Counted from the first letter of the stretch, positions 11,503-22,473 are shown. The stretch: 64,000 nt of DNA from Microbacterium enclense (GCF_001456955.1 NZ_KQ758467.1:248001-312000); one strand, 5' to 3'. The notes: generated by a model from the sequence alone, not told the origin. Made by a program: numbers and translations.

Positions 11503-11578
11503 ACAACAGGGGAAGCGACGAGAACAGGCCGATCCGTGCGGGATCGGCCTGTTCTCGTGTCACGCCCCTGTTCTCGTC
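11503..11578. repeat. Hairpin repeat, diverged copy D
   Basis: Same plan as the 93-bp hairpins: CAACAGG and CGAGAACAGG on the left (11504-11528), CCTGTTCTCG twice on the right (11548-11557, 11567-11576). The inner stem is perfect over 18 bases (11518-11535 with 11541-11558). It lies between two co-directional genes and might also end transcription of the upstream one, although no T-run follows. Confidence 0.75.
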
Positions 11579-11610
11579 ACCGCTCGGCGGCCGATGTCGG
11601 GGCCCGCCCC

Positions 11611-11616
11611 TACCCT
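11611..11616 (+). promoter_or_regulatory. -10 box of tag
   Basis: TACCCT, then six bases, then the ATG at 11623. No ribosome-binding site is present. A -35 element is not evident. Confidence 0.5.
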
Positions 11617-11622
11617 GGGGAC

Positions 11623-12195
11623 ATGAGCGATCTGCTGACCGGTTCCGACGGCGTCGTGCGCTGCGCGTGGGCGGGCGTCGACGCCGAGTACCAGCGGTAT
11701 CACGATGAAGAGTGGGGCACGACGCTGCGCGGCGACCGCCCGCTGTTCGAGAAGCTCAGCCTCGAGGGCTTCCAGGCCGGGCTTGCCTGGATCACGATTC
11801 TGCGCAAGCGCCCCCGCTTCCGCGAGGTCTTCCACGGCTTCGAGCCGGCGGTCGTCGCGCGATTCGGCCCCGACGACGTCGAACGCCTGCTCCAGGATGC
11901 CGGCATCATCCGCCACCGCGGCAAGATCGAGGCCGCGATCGGCAACGCCTCGATCGTCGCCGCGATGGCCGAGGGCGAGTTCGACGCTCTGATGTGGTCG
12001 TTCGCCCCCGCATCTCACACGTCGCCCGCGACCTTCGCCGACGTGCCGGCTGTGACGCCGGAGTCGACCGCCCTGAGCAAAGAATTGCGTCGCCGCGGCT
12101 TCCGCTTCGTCGGCCCGACGACGATGTACGCCCTCATGCAGTCGTCCGGCATGGTCGACGACCACGTCGCGGGGTGCTGGCGCGCCGCCGCGTGA
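11623..12195 (+). CDS. tag: DNA-3-methyladenine glycosylase I
   Basis: 190-residue base-excision repair enzyme that removes 3-methyladenine from alkylated DNA. It matches the TAG family throughout: RCAWAG near the start, YHDEEWGTTLRGDRPLFEKLSLEGFQAGL, WITILRKRPRFR, and DDHVAGC at the end. The four zinc ligands of the family (the N-terminal Cys, the His of YHDEEWG, and the His and Cys of DHVAGC) are all present. The start is fixed by the -10 hexamer six bases upstream. Confidence 0.95.
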   Translation: MSDLLTGSDGVVRCAWAGVDAEYQRYHDEEWGTTLRGDRPLFEKLSLEGFQAGLAWITILRKRPRFREVFHGFEPAVVARFGPDDVERLLQDAGIIRHRGKIEAAIGNASIVAAMAEGEFDALMWSFAPASHTSPATFADVPAVTPESTALSKELRRRGFRFVGPTTMYALMQSSGMVDDHVAGCWRAAA

Positions 12196-12215
12196 GGGCG
12201 CGCTGACGACGTCGG

Positions 12216-12347
12216 CTATGCGTCGGGGGTGTCGGCAGCGTTCTGCGCCTCGATCTCGCGCAGGCGTCGCAGCTTCGCCCACGGGTAGAACGCGATCCAG
12301 GCGACCGACGCGATGGAGGCGCCCATGATCATCGATGAGGTGTCCAT
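12216..12347 (-). CDS. 43-residue single-pass membrane protein
   Basis: Short gene convergent with tag: MDTSSMIMGASIASVAWIAF, then YPWAKLRRLREIEAQNAADTPDA. One hydrophobic helix (about residues 6-22) is followed by a basic/acidic amphipathic tail, giving an N-out, C-in topology by the positive-inside rule. TAGCGT ends seven bases before the ATG. Function unknown. Support comes from the promoter hexamer, the clean topology and the lack of a competing gene. Confidence 0.6.
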   Translation of the reverse strand: MDTSSMIMGASIASVAWIAFYPWAKLRRLREIEAQNAADTPDA

Positions 12348-12354
12348 GATTCCG

Positions 12355-12360
12355 ACGCTA
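12355..12360 (-). promoter_or_regulatory. -10 box of the 43-residue membrane protein gene
   Basis: TAGCGT on the minus strand, seven bases before the ATG at 12347. Confidence 0.4.
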
Positions 12361-12417
12361 CGCCGCGTGGACGCGGCGACGGATCCCCCGCGCGAGGGAG
12401 ATCGACGTCTCACCCGG

Positions 12418-12591
12418 TAGACTGGGTCTCGGAGCTCTCGCTCCCAGCGTCGTCGAACGCACCGGCCCCTTCTTCTCGGGCCTTTGACCTTCACGGCGAA
12501 CGGATGCGCCACCCGGCGCCTTCGCCCACTTGGCCGCAGCATCGCGGCATCCCGAACCGCCGTGCGCGCCTGCGCCGCGGCAGGAGTATCC
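12418..12591 (+). promoter_or_regulatory. -10 box and long structured leader of the DEAD-box gene
   Basis: TAGACT at 12418-12423 would start RNA near 12430, leaving a leader of roughly 160 bases before the ATG at 12592. The RNA would begin with a hairpin (GGAGC-TCTC-GCTCC, closed by CTGGG/CCCAG). A long 5' leader is common for cold-induced DEAD-box helicase genes and may control them; this is inference. Confidence 0.5.
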
Positions 12592-14139
12592 ATGACGTCC
12601 CAGACTTTCGCCGACCTCGGCGTGCCCGCCCCTCTCATCGACGTTCTCGCCGCCCAGGGCAAGAACGAACCGTTCCCGATCCAGGCCGACACCCTGCCCG
12701 ACACGCTCGCCGGACGCGACGTGCTCGGCCGCGGCAAGACCGGCTCGGGCAAGACCCTCGCCTTCTCGCTGCCCCTCGTCGCGCGCCTCGCCGGCACGGC
12801 CGACCGCCGCCGTGGCCGCAAGCCGCGCGCGCTCGTGCTCGCCCCCACCCGTGAGCTCGCCAACCAGATCGACGAGGTCATCAAGCCCCTCGCCCAGGCC
12901 TACGGTCTGATTACGACAACCGTGTACGGCGGCGTGAACCAGAAGCGACAGGTCGACGCGCTGAACGCCGGCGTCGACATCCTCGTCGCCTGCCCCGGCC
13001 GCCTCGAAGACCTCATCGGGCAGGGCTTCGCCAACCTGGGCGACGTCGAGATCACCGTGCTCGACGAGGCCGACCACATGGCCGACCTCGGCTTCCTGCC
13101 GGGTGTGACCCGCCTGCTCTCGCGCACCCCCGCCGACGGCCAGCGTCTGCTGTTCTCGGCGACGCTCGACAACGGCGTCGACAAGCTCGTGAAGCGCTTC
13201 CTCCGCAACGAGGTGCTGCACTCGGTCGACGAGGCCCACTCGCACGTCGCGGCGATGACCCACCACGTCTTCGCGCCCGCCGATGCGGATGCCAAGAAGG
13301 AGCTCGTGCAGACGCTCGCCTCGGGCACGGCCCGTCGCATCCTGTTCATGCGCACCAAGCACCAGGCGAAGAAGCTGGCGAAGGCCCTCACCGCCGCCGG
13401 CATCCCCTCCGTCGATCTGCACGGCAACCTGTCGCAGCCGCAGCGCGACCGCAACCTCGCCGCGTTCGGCGACGGCCGCGCGAAGGTGCTCGTCGCCACC
13501 GACGTCGCCGCCCGTGGCGTGCACGTCGACGGCGTCGAGCTGGTCGTGCACGTCGACCCGCCCGTCGAGCACAAGGCGTATCTGCACCGTTCGGGCCGCA
13601 CCGCCCGCGCCGGCACCGCCGGTGACGTCGTGACGATCATGTTGCCCGAGCAGCGTCGCGACACCCTCGACATCCTGCGCAAGGCCAAGATCTCGGCGAC
13701 GCCGCAGCCCGTGACGCCGACCTCGCCCGAGGTCGTCGCCCTCGTCGGCGAGGTCGCCCCCTACGTCAAGCCCGAGCCGGTCGTCGCGCAGCCCCAGGGC
13801 GGCGGACGCTCGCAGGGCGCCAACGCGCAGCGCAAGCGCGCCGAGCGCGCGCAGGGCGGCCAGGATGCCGCTTCGGCCGGTGGCGGACGCCGTCGCCGCG
13901 GCCGCGGTGGCAACGGCCAGGGCGCCGAGGCTTCCGCAGCCGGTCACTCGCCGCAGGGCGGCCGGGGTCAGGGCCAGCGCTCCGGTGCCGGTCGCGGCCA
14001 GGGTGCGGGTGGCGCGCAGCGCGCCGGTGCGGGCGCCGGCCGGACGCAGGGCGCGGGCCGCTCGGCATCCGGAACCCCCACGACCGGCATGGTCGTGGGC
14101 GCGCGCAATCCCCGCACGAACCGCCGCGCCCAGGGCTGA
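12592..14139 (+). CDS. DEAD-box ATP-dependent RNA helicase
   Basis: 515-residue RNA helicase. The RecA-like core spans about residues 1-370: the Q-motif region (FPIQADTLPDTLAGRDVLGRG), Walker A GKTGSGKT, PTRELANQ, VACPGRL, DEAD box LDEADHM, SAT, and motifs V-VI (ATDVAARGVHVDGV, HRSGRTARAG). The last 110 residues are a low-complexity Gly/Gln/Arg/Ala tail (RRRRGRGG, GQGQRSGAGRGQG), typical for RNA binding. The ATG has AGGAG six bases upstream. It probably acts in ribosome assembly, mRNA decay or cold adaptation; the exact role cannot be read from sequence. Confidence 0.95.
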   Translation: MTSQTFADLGVPAPLIDVLAAQGKNEPFPIQADTLPDTLAGRDVLGRGKTGSGKTLAFSLPLVARLAGTADRRRGRKPRALVLAPTRELANQIDEVIKPLAQAYGLITTTVYGGVNQKRQVDALNAGVDILVACPGRLEDLIGQGFANLGDVEITVLDEADHMADLGFLPGVTRLLSRTPADGQRLLFSATLDNGVDKLVKRFLRNEVLHSVDEAHSHVAAMTHHVFAPADADAKKELVQTLASGTARRILFMRTKHQAKKLAKALTAAGIPSVDLHGNLSQPQRDRNLAAFGDGRAKVLVATDVAARGVHVDGVELVVHVDPPVEHKAYLHRSGRTARAGTAGDVVTIMLPEQRRDTLDILRKAKISATPQPVTPTSPEVVALVGEVAPYVKPEPVVAQPQGGGRSQGANAQRKRAERAQGGQDAASAGGGRRRRGRGGNGQGAEASAAGHSPQGGRGQGQRSGAGRGQGAGGAQRAGAGAGRTQGAGRSASGTPTTGMVVGARNPRTNRRAQG

Positions 14140-14152
14140 ACACGTCGTTCCG

Positions 14153-14191
14153 GTGCCCCCGCAGATGCGTCTGCGGGGGCACTCGTCTTTT
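14153..14191 (+). terminator. Rho-independent terminator of the DEAD-box gene
   Basis: Perfect 12-bp stem GTGCCCCCGCAG (14153-14164) with CTGCGGGGGCAC (14171-14182), loop ATGCGT, followed by TCGTCTTTT. Confidence 0.92.
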
Positions 14192-14379
14192 CGCCGGGCG
14201 GGTAGTGGACGCGGGCGAACGGCGGACACAACGGCGGTACGCGTGCCCGACACGCCTTTCCCATGGGTGCGGCAGCGGCGTGTGCGGTCAGAGTCCTGCC
14301 GTTGTGCACACGGATGCCATGATGTCTCGCGGATGTCGGAGGTCTCCGCCACACTGGGGACGATCCCGAGGAGGCACCC

Positions 14380-16719
<2,340 letters not shown>

Positions 16720-16786
16720 CGGCGACGGCGTGGCGCCGGTGGTGACGGAGAAGTCCGCGCGGCACCGACGATGACGCCGAGCCGCG

Positions 16787-17260
16787 TCAGCCGTGCGTGC
16801 TCAGCGTCGCGTCGTGAAGGTGCCGGTCGCCGTGCGGCAGCACCTTGACCATCACGCCGCGGCGGCGCAGGTCGGCGATCGCTCGGGTCTCGTCTTCGCG
16901 GGTCGCGCCGAGGGCGTGCACGCTCGCGACGACCAGCACATCGCCGCGGGTCAGCGTTCCGAAGAAGCGGTCGAGGCGGTTCGCCCAGCCCTCGAGCGTC
17001 TCGGGGGCCGGGTGACGGAAGCCCTCGATCGGCACGCCGAATCGGGTGAGGTCGTCGCGCTGCTGCACCACGGTCGGCATGTCCGGCCGCGAGACGACGA
17101 GGCCGACCAGCCGCGAACCCGCGGGGCGGGCACGCCACCAATCCCGGTCGCTCTGCAGCTCGGTGAAGCACTTGGGGCATTCGGCTGCGGCGTGCACGTG
17201 GGGCACGCTGCCGGTCCCGGCGTCCGCGGATGACGGCATCGTCGAGATCGAATCGCTCAT
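16787..17260 (-). CDS. Resolvase-fold protein without a recombinase DNA-binding domain
   Basis: 157 residues. After a Cys pair (CPKC near residue 31) the chain follows the N-terminal domain of serine recombinases: VGLVVSRPDMPTVVQQRDDL, FGVPIEGFRH, LDRFFGTLTRGDVLVVASVHALGATREDETRAIADLRRRGV. The usual ARVST and DRLGRS segments are altered (VSRPD, VHALGAT) and no C-terminal helix-turn-helix follows, so recombinase activity is doubtful. The ATG at 17260 is preferred to one at 17278 because GGAGG lies just upstream of it. Confidence 0.6.
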   Translation of the reverse strand: MSDSISTMPSSADAGTGSVPHVHAAAECPKCFTELQSDRDWWRARPAGSRLVGLVVSRPDMPTVVQQRDDLTRFGVPIEGFRHPAPETLEGWANRLDRFFGTLTRGDVLVVASVHALGATREDETRAIADLRRRGVMVKVLPHGDRHLHDATLSTHG

Positions 17261-17345
17261 GGAGACCTCCGCCTCCATTGTGCCTCACGCTCTTCGTGGA
17301 CGGCTCGTCCGCGAACGAGCCCGACCGTGCCGGAAAGGGCGGCCC

Positions 17346-19094
17346 TCAGCTTTCCTCGCCGTCGTCGATCCGCAGCTCGAGGCTCAACTGATCGGCATCC
17401 AGCTCGGCGAGGGCATGGCGAAGCGCGGCCGTGCTGTATCGCCCGTCGCGGCCGGCGTCGTGGAGCCGACGGCGCATGGCTTCGATCGACGCGAGGCGAA
17501 GCTCGAGGAAGTCGTGCACCCGCGTCGACGCGTCTTCGTCGGGCGGTTGCACGATGCGTGCACCGGCACGCTGCAGGAGTTCGGCCGAGAAGGGCTGGCC
17601 GTCGCGTCGCCGCAGGGTGCCCGCGCGCAGCGCCGCACCGGCGGCCTCCCGCATCTCGGCGTCGAGGGCGCGCTGCTCGTCGCGCGACGGGCCTTCCCCG
17701 CCGTCGCCGGCGAGGCCGACCGCCCGCACGACGGCGCCGAGGGTGAGCCCCTGCAGAACCAGGCTGAAGAGGGCGACGAGGAACGCGACGAAGATCAGCA
17801 GGGGACGCTGCGGGGTGTCTTGCGGCAGTGTCTGCGCGGCGGCCAGGGTGACCACCCCGCGCATTCCCGCCCACACGATGACGGTGCCGTGTTGTGCGCC
17901 GAGAGGGGTGTCGCGGTAGTAGTCCAAATCCGCCATCGTGCGACGGATGCGCGTGCGCATCCAGCCGATCCGGCGCTCGGTGCGCGCCGGGTCCGCGCCG
18001 CGGATGCCGAACTGCTCGGGCGTCTCGCGGAACGCCTCCTCGAAACGGTCGAGGCGCTCCTGCGCGCCCTCGATCCGGTCCTGACTCCGCACGTGCCGAC
18101 GGCCGCGAAGCCCCTGCACCCAGATGAGCCCCGACACCCACAGTGCGCGCACGATGAGCACGATGCCGAGCGCACTCAGGGCGAGCCACGTTCCGTGCCA
18201 GAGTCCCTCGTGCTCGCGGAGGTTGGCGCCGACGATGTCTTTGAGTTCCAGCCCGAAGACGAGGAACACCCCGCCCTCGAGCACGAGTTCGACCGTGCGC
18301 CAGTTCAGGCGATCGCTGATGCGTTGCTCGGGTGTGAAGCGACGCGCGGCTCCCTGCCCGGTGACGATCCCCGCGACCACGGCGGCGACCAGACCCGACC
18401 CGCCGAGGTGCTCGGTGGGCAGGTAGGCGATGAAGGGGATCGTGAAGCTGAGGGCGGTGTTGGCCGCGGGGTTCGCGACGCGTTCGCGCACGCGCAGGTT
18501 CACCCAGCCCACGACGGCACCGAGCACGAGGGCGAGGGCGACCGCCCAGGCGAAGTCGGCCACCGCGTCGCCGAACGCGAAACCGGATGCCACGGCGGCC
18601 ACCGCCGTGCGCAGCAGCACGAGCGCGGTGGCATCGTTGAGCAGGCTCTCGCCCTCGAGCATCGTGACGACGCGCGGCGAGATGCCCAGGCGTTTCGCGA
18701 TGGAGGTGGCCACGGCATCCGTGGGGCTCAGGATCGCGCCGAGGGCGATCGAGAGCGCCAGGCCGAGCCCTGGGATCACCGCCCAGAAGAAGAGCCCCAG
18801 CAGTACGGAGCTGATGACGACGAGGACCACCGACAGACCCGCGATGGGCGCGAAATCGCGGCGGAACTCGATGGCCGGCAGTTGCACGGCCGCGGAGTAG
18901 AGAAGCGGCGGCAGCACGCCGACGAGGATGATCTCGGGGTCTACCGCCACCGGCGGCACGAAGGGCAACAGGCTCACGCCCGCGCCCACCGCGAGCAGCA
19001 CCAGCGGGCCGGCGACGTTGAAGCGCGGCCCGATGACCGTGGCGAGGGCGACCACCACGACGCCGGCGATGACGACGAGGAGGGGATCGATCAT
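17346..19094 (-). CDS. CPA1-family Na+/H+ antiporter
   Basis: 582-residue NhaP/NHE-type antiporter with about 12 membrane helices in the first 420 residues, then a cytoplasmic tail of about 150 residues. Conserved CPA1 elements are visible: GAILSPTDAVAT and LEGESLLNDATALVLL (ion-binding Asp and ND motif), and the late helix WAGMRGVVTLAAA. It exchanges cytoplasmic Na+ (or K+) for protons in pH and salt homeostasis. The charged loop between residues 320 and 400 and the Arg/Glu-rich tail are likely regulatory. Confidence 0.92.
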   Translation of the reverse strand: MIDPLLVVIAGVVVVALATVIGPRFNVAGPLVLLAVGAGVSLLPFVPPVAVDPEIILVGVLPPLLYSAAVQLPAIEFRRDFAPIAGLSVVLVVISSVLLGLFFWAVIPGLGLALSIALGAILSPTDAVATSIAKRLGISPRVVTMLEGESLLNDATALVLLRTAVAAVASGFAFGDAVADFAWAVALALVLGAVVGWVNLRVRERVANPAANTALSFTIPFIAYLPTEHLGGSGLVAAVVAGIVTGQGAARRFTPEQRISDRLNWRTVELVLEGGVFLVFGLELKDIVGANLREHEGLWHGTWLALSALGIVLIVRALWVSGLIWVQGLRGRRHVRSQDRIEGAQERLDRFEEAFRETPEQFGIRGADPARTERRIGWMRTRIRRTMADLDYYRDTPLGAQHGTVIVWAGMRGVVTLAAAQTLPQDTPQRPLLIFVAFLVALFSLVLQGLTLGAVVRAVGLAGDGGEGPSRDEQRALDAEMREAAGAALRAGTLRRRDGQPFSAELLQRAGARIVQPPDEDASTRVHDFLELRLASIEAMRRRLHDAGRDGRYSTAALRHALAELDADQLSLELRIDDGEES

Positions 19095-19100
19095 GCTCCG

Positions 19101-19106
19101 AGGCTA
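19101..19106 (-). promoter_or_regulatory. -10 box of the antiporter gene
   Basis: TAGCCT on the minus strand, six bases before the ATG at 19094. Confidence 0.45.
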
Positions 19107-19236
19107 GCCGTCGCACGTCAGACCGAGCGATGAGTCCGTTCGCACCGTGCTGACTCCGCCGGGGAGGAGCTACGAGCGCCTACAACACAGGGCGCGCCGC
19201 CACGTGCCCGACGTGGCGACAGCAGGGTGATGACCG

Positions 19237-19785
19237 TCAGAGCGCGCTCGCGAACACACTGACGAGGAGGAAGGCGGCGACGCCGACCCCGGCTGAGACC
19301 ACCGCGGAGATGGCTCCGAACATCGTGAGGGATGCGAAGAACGGTGGCCAGAACGGTGCGCCCTTCGCCCGCTGCATTGCGTGAACGGTGGCCGTGCACA
19401 GCGCGGCGACCGTCACCACGGTCGGAACGATCGGTTGGACGACCGATGTGGCGACTTGGGGGAAGAGGAAGAACAAGAAGAAGAAGCCGCTCGACATGAG
19501 CCCGTAGGTGAGGAACGACATCACGATCCACACGATGTTGAAGACCGTGTAGCGCTCCGACCGCGTCCACCGCTTGCCCACCACGACCGGGCGGTGCTTG
19601 TCGCTCGGGAGGCCCGCGCGCGGATTCATCGAGGCGGCCGCCGCCCCCACAGCGGCGTTCATCGTCGACCTCGCCTGCGCGACGGCACGACGGTGCTCAG
19701 CGGTGGCCCTGTCGAACTCGGACGGCGGCCCCTCCCACGTGAAGTCGCACGTGGACTTTCCGCAACGAACCATCAACACGCTCAT
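19237..19785 (-). CDS. Hypothetical membrane protein with N-terminal Cys/His motif
   Basis: 182 residues. It opens with MVRCGKSTCDFTWEG (Cys-x4-Cys and a later His), perhaps a small metal site, followed by a helical linker. The second half has about four hydrophobic segments, including a Phe-rich stretch SSGFFFLFFLFP. An alternative ATG lies three codons upstream at 19794; the chosen ATG has TGAGG nine bases before it. No family recognised. It lies alone between the antiporter and kynU. Confidence 0.6.
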   Translation of the reverse strand: MSVLMVRCGKSTCDFTWEGPPSEFDRATAEHRRAVAQARSTMNAAVGAAAASMNPRAGLPSDKHRPVVVGKRWTRSERYTVFNIVWIVMSFLTYGLMSSGFFFLFFLFPQVATSVVQPIVPTVVTVAALCTATVHAMQRAKGAPFWPPFFASLTMFGAISAVVSAGVGVAAFLLVSVFASAL

Positions 19786-19984
19786 GGCCCTCATCCTCAC
19801 GCACCGTGAGTGCCGAATGTGCCCTGTCCACCGGGTGAATTCCGGACCGTCGATGGTGATTCCCCGGGGGCGCCTCGCGATCACTGCTCGATAGCGCGAG
19901 CACGTGCGCTGCGCATCGGTGAGAAGACGCGGTCGCGCGGGGGCGTCCGCGATTCGTGCACGGGCCGCCGTGAGACGCCCCGCC

Positions 19985-21271
19985 TCAGCGCTCCGCGCGT
20001 ACCGCGTCGGCGACGGCGCGGAGCCCCGTGAGCGTCTCGGCGAAGCTCGTCGACAGCGGCGATAGGCCGATCCGCAGGCCGTGCGGATCCCGGTAGTCGG
20101 GGATCACGTCGCCTTCCCACAGGTGGGCGGTCACGGCCCGCATCGCGGGGTGCGACAGCGTGACGTGGCCGCCGCGCTCGGCGCTGTCGCGCGGGGAGGC
20201 GAGGCGCACCCCGAGCGGACTCAGGATGCCGTCTGCCACCCGCACCGTGAACTCGGTCAGTGCGACGGACTTCGCTCGCACCGCGCCGATACCCGCCTCC
20301 TCGATCAGATCGAGGGTGTCCTGCATCGCGATCATGGCCAGCACCGGCGGCGTGCCCGAGAGGAAGCGCCGCATCCCGTCGGCGGGGCGGTACACCGGCC
20401 CCATCGAGAAGACGTCGGCCGCGCCCATCCAGCCCTGCACGGGCTGTGTCAGCGTGCGCTGGTGCCGCTCGGCGACGTAGGCGAAGGCGGGAGAGCCCGG
20501 TCCGCCGTTGAGGTACTTGTACGTGCAGCCGACGGCGAGGTCGGCCCCCCACGCGTCGAGCTCCACCGGTACGGACCCGGCGGAGTGGCAGAGGTCCCAC
20601 AGCACGAGCGCGCCGGCGTCGTGCGCGATGCGCGTGAGAGCGGCGCCGTCGGCCAGGTATCCGGAGCGGTACGACACGTGGCTCAGCAGCACGACGGCGG
20701 TGCGGTCGGTCACCGCGGCGCCGAGCAGCTCGGCATCCACCCCGCGCGAGGTGTCGACGTCGACCCACACCACGCGGGCACCACGCTCGGCCGCGATGCC
20801 CTCGACGAGGTACCGGTCGGTCGGGAAGTCGTCGCGGCCCACCACGATCTCGACCCGTCGCGGATCGGCGGTCATCTGCGCGTCGAGCGCGGCCCGCAGC
20901 AGCTTGTAGAGCAGCACGGTCGTGGAGTCGCCGATGAGGGTCTGGCCGGATGCCGCGCCGAGCGCGAGCGCGCCGATACGGTCGCCGATGGTGAAGGGCA
21001 GCTGCATCCACGACTCATCCCATCCGCGGATGAGGCGACCGCCCCACTCGTCGGTGACGAAGCGCGACAGACGGTCGACCGTCGCACGCGGCGGGCGCCC
21101 GAGGGAATTGCCGTCGAAGTAGACCAGGGGAGTCTCGGCGCCGACGAAGGCGGCCCGGTGATGCTTGAGGGGGTCATCGGCGTCGAGAGCCGACGCCTCC
21201 GCCTCGAGCGACACAGGGGGCACCTCGAGGGCGTCGACGGAGCCGAAGTCGGGGGTGGGGTCAGTCGACAT
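19985..21271 (-). CDS. kynU: Kynureninase
   Basis: 428-residue PLP enzyme (fold type I) that cleaves kynurenine to anthranilate and alanine in tryptophan breakdown. Family features include VYFDGNSLGRPPRATVDR, WDLCHSAGSVPVELDAWGADLAVGCTYKYLNGGPGSPAF with the PLP-binding Lys in TYKYLNGG, and the C-terminal GLRIGLSPLSTSF. The ATG overlaps the upstream amidohydrolase by 11 bases and has GAGGAG seven bases upstream, so it is coupled to it. No kynA-type dioxygenase is visible nearby. Confidence 0.93.
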   Translation of the reverse strand: MSTDPTPDFGSVDALEVPPVSLEAEASALDADDPLKHHRAAFVGAETPLVYFDGNSLGRPPRATVDRLSRFVTDEWGGRLIRGWDESWMQLPFTIGDRIGALALGAASGQTLIGDSTTVLLYKLLRAALDAQMTADPRRVEIVVGRDDFPTDRYLVEGIAAERGARVVWVDVDTSRGVDAELLGAAVTDRTAVVLLSHVSYRSGYLADGAALTRIAHDAGALVLWDLCHSAGSVPVELDAWGADLAVGCTYKYLNGGPGSPAFAYVAERHQRTLTQPVQGWMGAADVFSMGPVYRPADGMRRFLSGTPPVLAMIAMQDTLDLIEEAGIGAVRAKSVALTEFTVRVADGILSPLGVRLASPRDSAERGGHVTLSHPAMRAVTAHLWEGDVIPDYRDPHGLRIGLSPLSTSFAETLTGLRAVADAVRAER

Positions 21272-22199
21272 GGGTCAGCTCCTCTGTGGCGACGACCGTG
21301 CCGCGGCTGAGCCAGGTGGGCACGTCGTCGGGATCGGTGGGCGCGGGGCCCGGCACGAAGGTCGAGACCGCGGAGTTCGGCCCGACGTGCGGCCACGGGT
21401 CGGTGAGGGCCGCGACGAGGGCGTCGCCGCGCACACCCGCGTCGTGAAGAGCCCGCAGCTCGCGGCGGTTCACTCCGACGGGCAGGGGACCGTTGCCGAG
21501 GTCGGTGCCGTAGAGCACTCGGCCCCCGCGCGCCGCGAAGGCGCGCAGGTTCGCGATCGCCTGGGCACGGGCGGCGCCGCGGTGGATGTCGAGCGTCGAG
21601 ATCCAGACCTGGCCCGCCGCGACGGCCCGCGACAGCGTCCGCCGCGAGACCGGTGCGTCGAAGGGGGTGTGCGCGAGCGCAGCGACACCGAAGGCGATCG
21701 CCCGTTCGACCTGGCCGGATCCCTGGGCGTGGGCGACGACGGGGAGCCCGCGGTCGCCGGCTGCCGCGACGATCGACGCCAGCACCTCGTCGGACACCAC
21801 CGGACCTGCGTCGGCGTGCAGCGCCACTTTGATGACGGAGGCTCCGGCATCCGCCTGTGCGTCGACGGCGGTCTGCGCGCCACCGTCGACCCCGGGATGC
21901 CGCGAAGCGTCGGTGACGATGCGCACCGTGGCATCGGGAGCCCACGACCGACCCTGCGGATACCCGCCGGGTGCGGTGAGGAAGGCACCGGCGTACGCGA
22001 TTCGCGGCAGACCGGCCGCTCGGCGGGCGAGGGCGACGGGATCACCGCCGAGGTCGACGACACCGGCGATGCCGCGGGCGGCGAGCGCGGTGGGGTCGAT
22101 CAGGTGCAGGTGCACGTGGTGATCGACGAAGGCCGGCAGCGCGGTGCCGGCCTCCGTCGTCAGTGCGCGCCGGACGGACCGGGCGGCGGACAGGGTCAT
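21261..22199 (-). CDS. Amidohydrolase-superfamily metalloenzyme
   Basis: 312-residue TIM-barrel hydrolase. Ligand candidates occur in the usual order: HVH (DHHVHLHL, about residue 28), Lys in VIKVALHADAG, His in VVAHAQG, His in ALAHTPFD, and Asp in YGTDLGNG. Substrate not assignable from sequence. Because it is coupled to kynU and no arylformamidase is visible, hydrolysis of N-formylkynurenine or a related amide is a reasonable guess, but only a guess. The start lies 10 bases after the redoxin stop codon. Confidence 0.82.
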   Translation of the reverse strand: MTLSAARSVRRALTTEAGTALPAFVDHHVHLHLIDPTALAARGIAGVVDLGGDPVALARRAAGLPRIAYAGAFLTAPGGYPQGRSWAPDATVRIVTDASRHPGVDGGAQTAVDAQADAGASVIKVALHADAGPVVSDEVLASIVAAAGDRGLPVVAHAQGSGQVERAIAFGVAALAHTPFDAPVSRRTLSRAVAAGQVWISTLDIHRGAARAQAIANLRAFAARGGRVLYGTDLGNGPLPVGVNRRELRALHDAGVRGDALVAALTDPWPHVGPNSAVSTFVPGPAPTDPDDVPTWLSRGTVVATEELTHVD

Positions 22200-22209
22200 G
22201 CCGACCCGA

Positions 22210-22467
22210 TCAGATCAGCGACAGCTCGCGGAGCTTGGCCTCGACGTCGGCGTTGGAGGGCTCGACGTGGTGGCTGGAGTCGGGGTACACCACGACGGGG
22301 ATGCTGGTGCGCCCCGAGATCTCTTTCGCCACGTCGGCGGCGGCGGGGTCGGCGACAAGGTCGACGTAGTCGTAGTCGATGCCGAGCTCGTCGAGCTGCT
22401 TCTTCGTGCGGATGCAATCGCGGCACCAGTCGGCGCCGAACATACGAATGGGTGCGTCAGAGGACAT
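22210..22467 (-). CDS. Glutaredoxin/mycoredoxin-like redoxin
   Basis: 85-residue thioredoxin-fold protein. FGADWCRDCIRTKKQLDELG carries the Cys-x-x-Cys active site, and SIPVVVYPDSS supplies the cis-Pro loop. Actinobacteria usually couple such proteins to mycothiol; here the motif is CRDC rather than the CGYC/CPYC of typical mycoredoxins, so reduction partners are uncertain. First gene of an operon with the amidohydrolase and kynU. Confidence 0.85.
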   Translation of the reverse strand: MSSDAPIRMFGADWCRDCIRTKKQLDELGIDYDYVDLVADPAAADVAKEISGRTSIPVVVYPDSSHHVEPSNADVEAKLRELSLI

Positions 22468-22473
22468 GCCTCC

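Noticed and set aside
14228..14312. Weak dyads (ACAACGGC/GCCGTTGT, CGTGTGC/GCACACG) before the UvrA-like gene
   Set aside because: Arms of 7-8 bases in GC-rich DNA are not distinctive enough to call an operator.
16787..17260. Site-specific recombinase marking a mobile element
   Set aside because: Lacks the DNA-binding domain and key catalytic segments, and no terminal repeats, tRNA target or cargo genes surround it.
17302..17321. Seven-base hairpin GGCTCGT/ACGAGCC after the antiporter gene as terminator
   Set aside because: Short stem and no T-run; could be chance.
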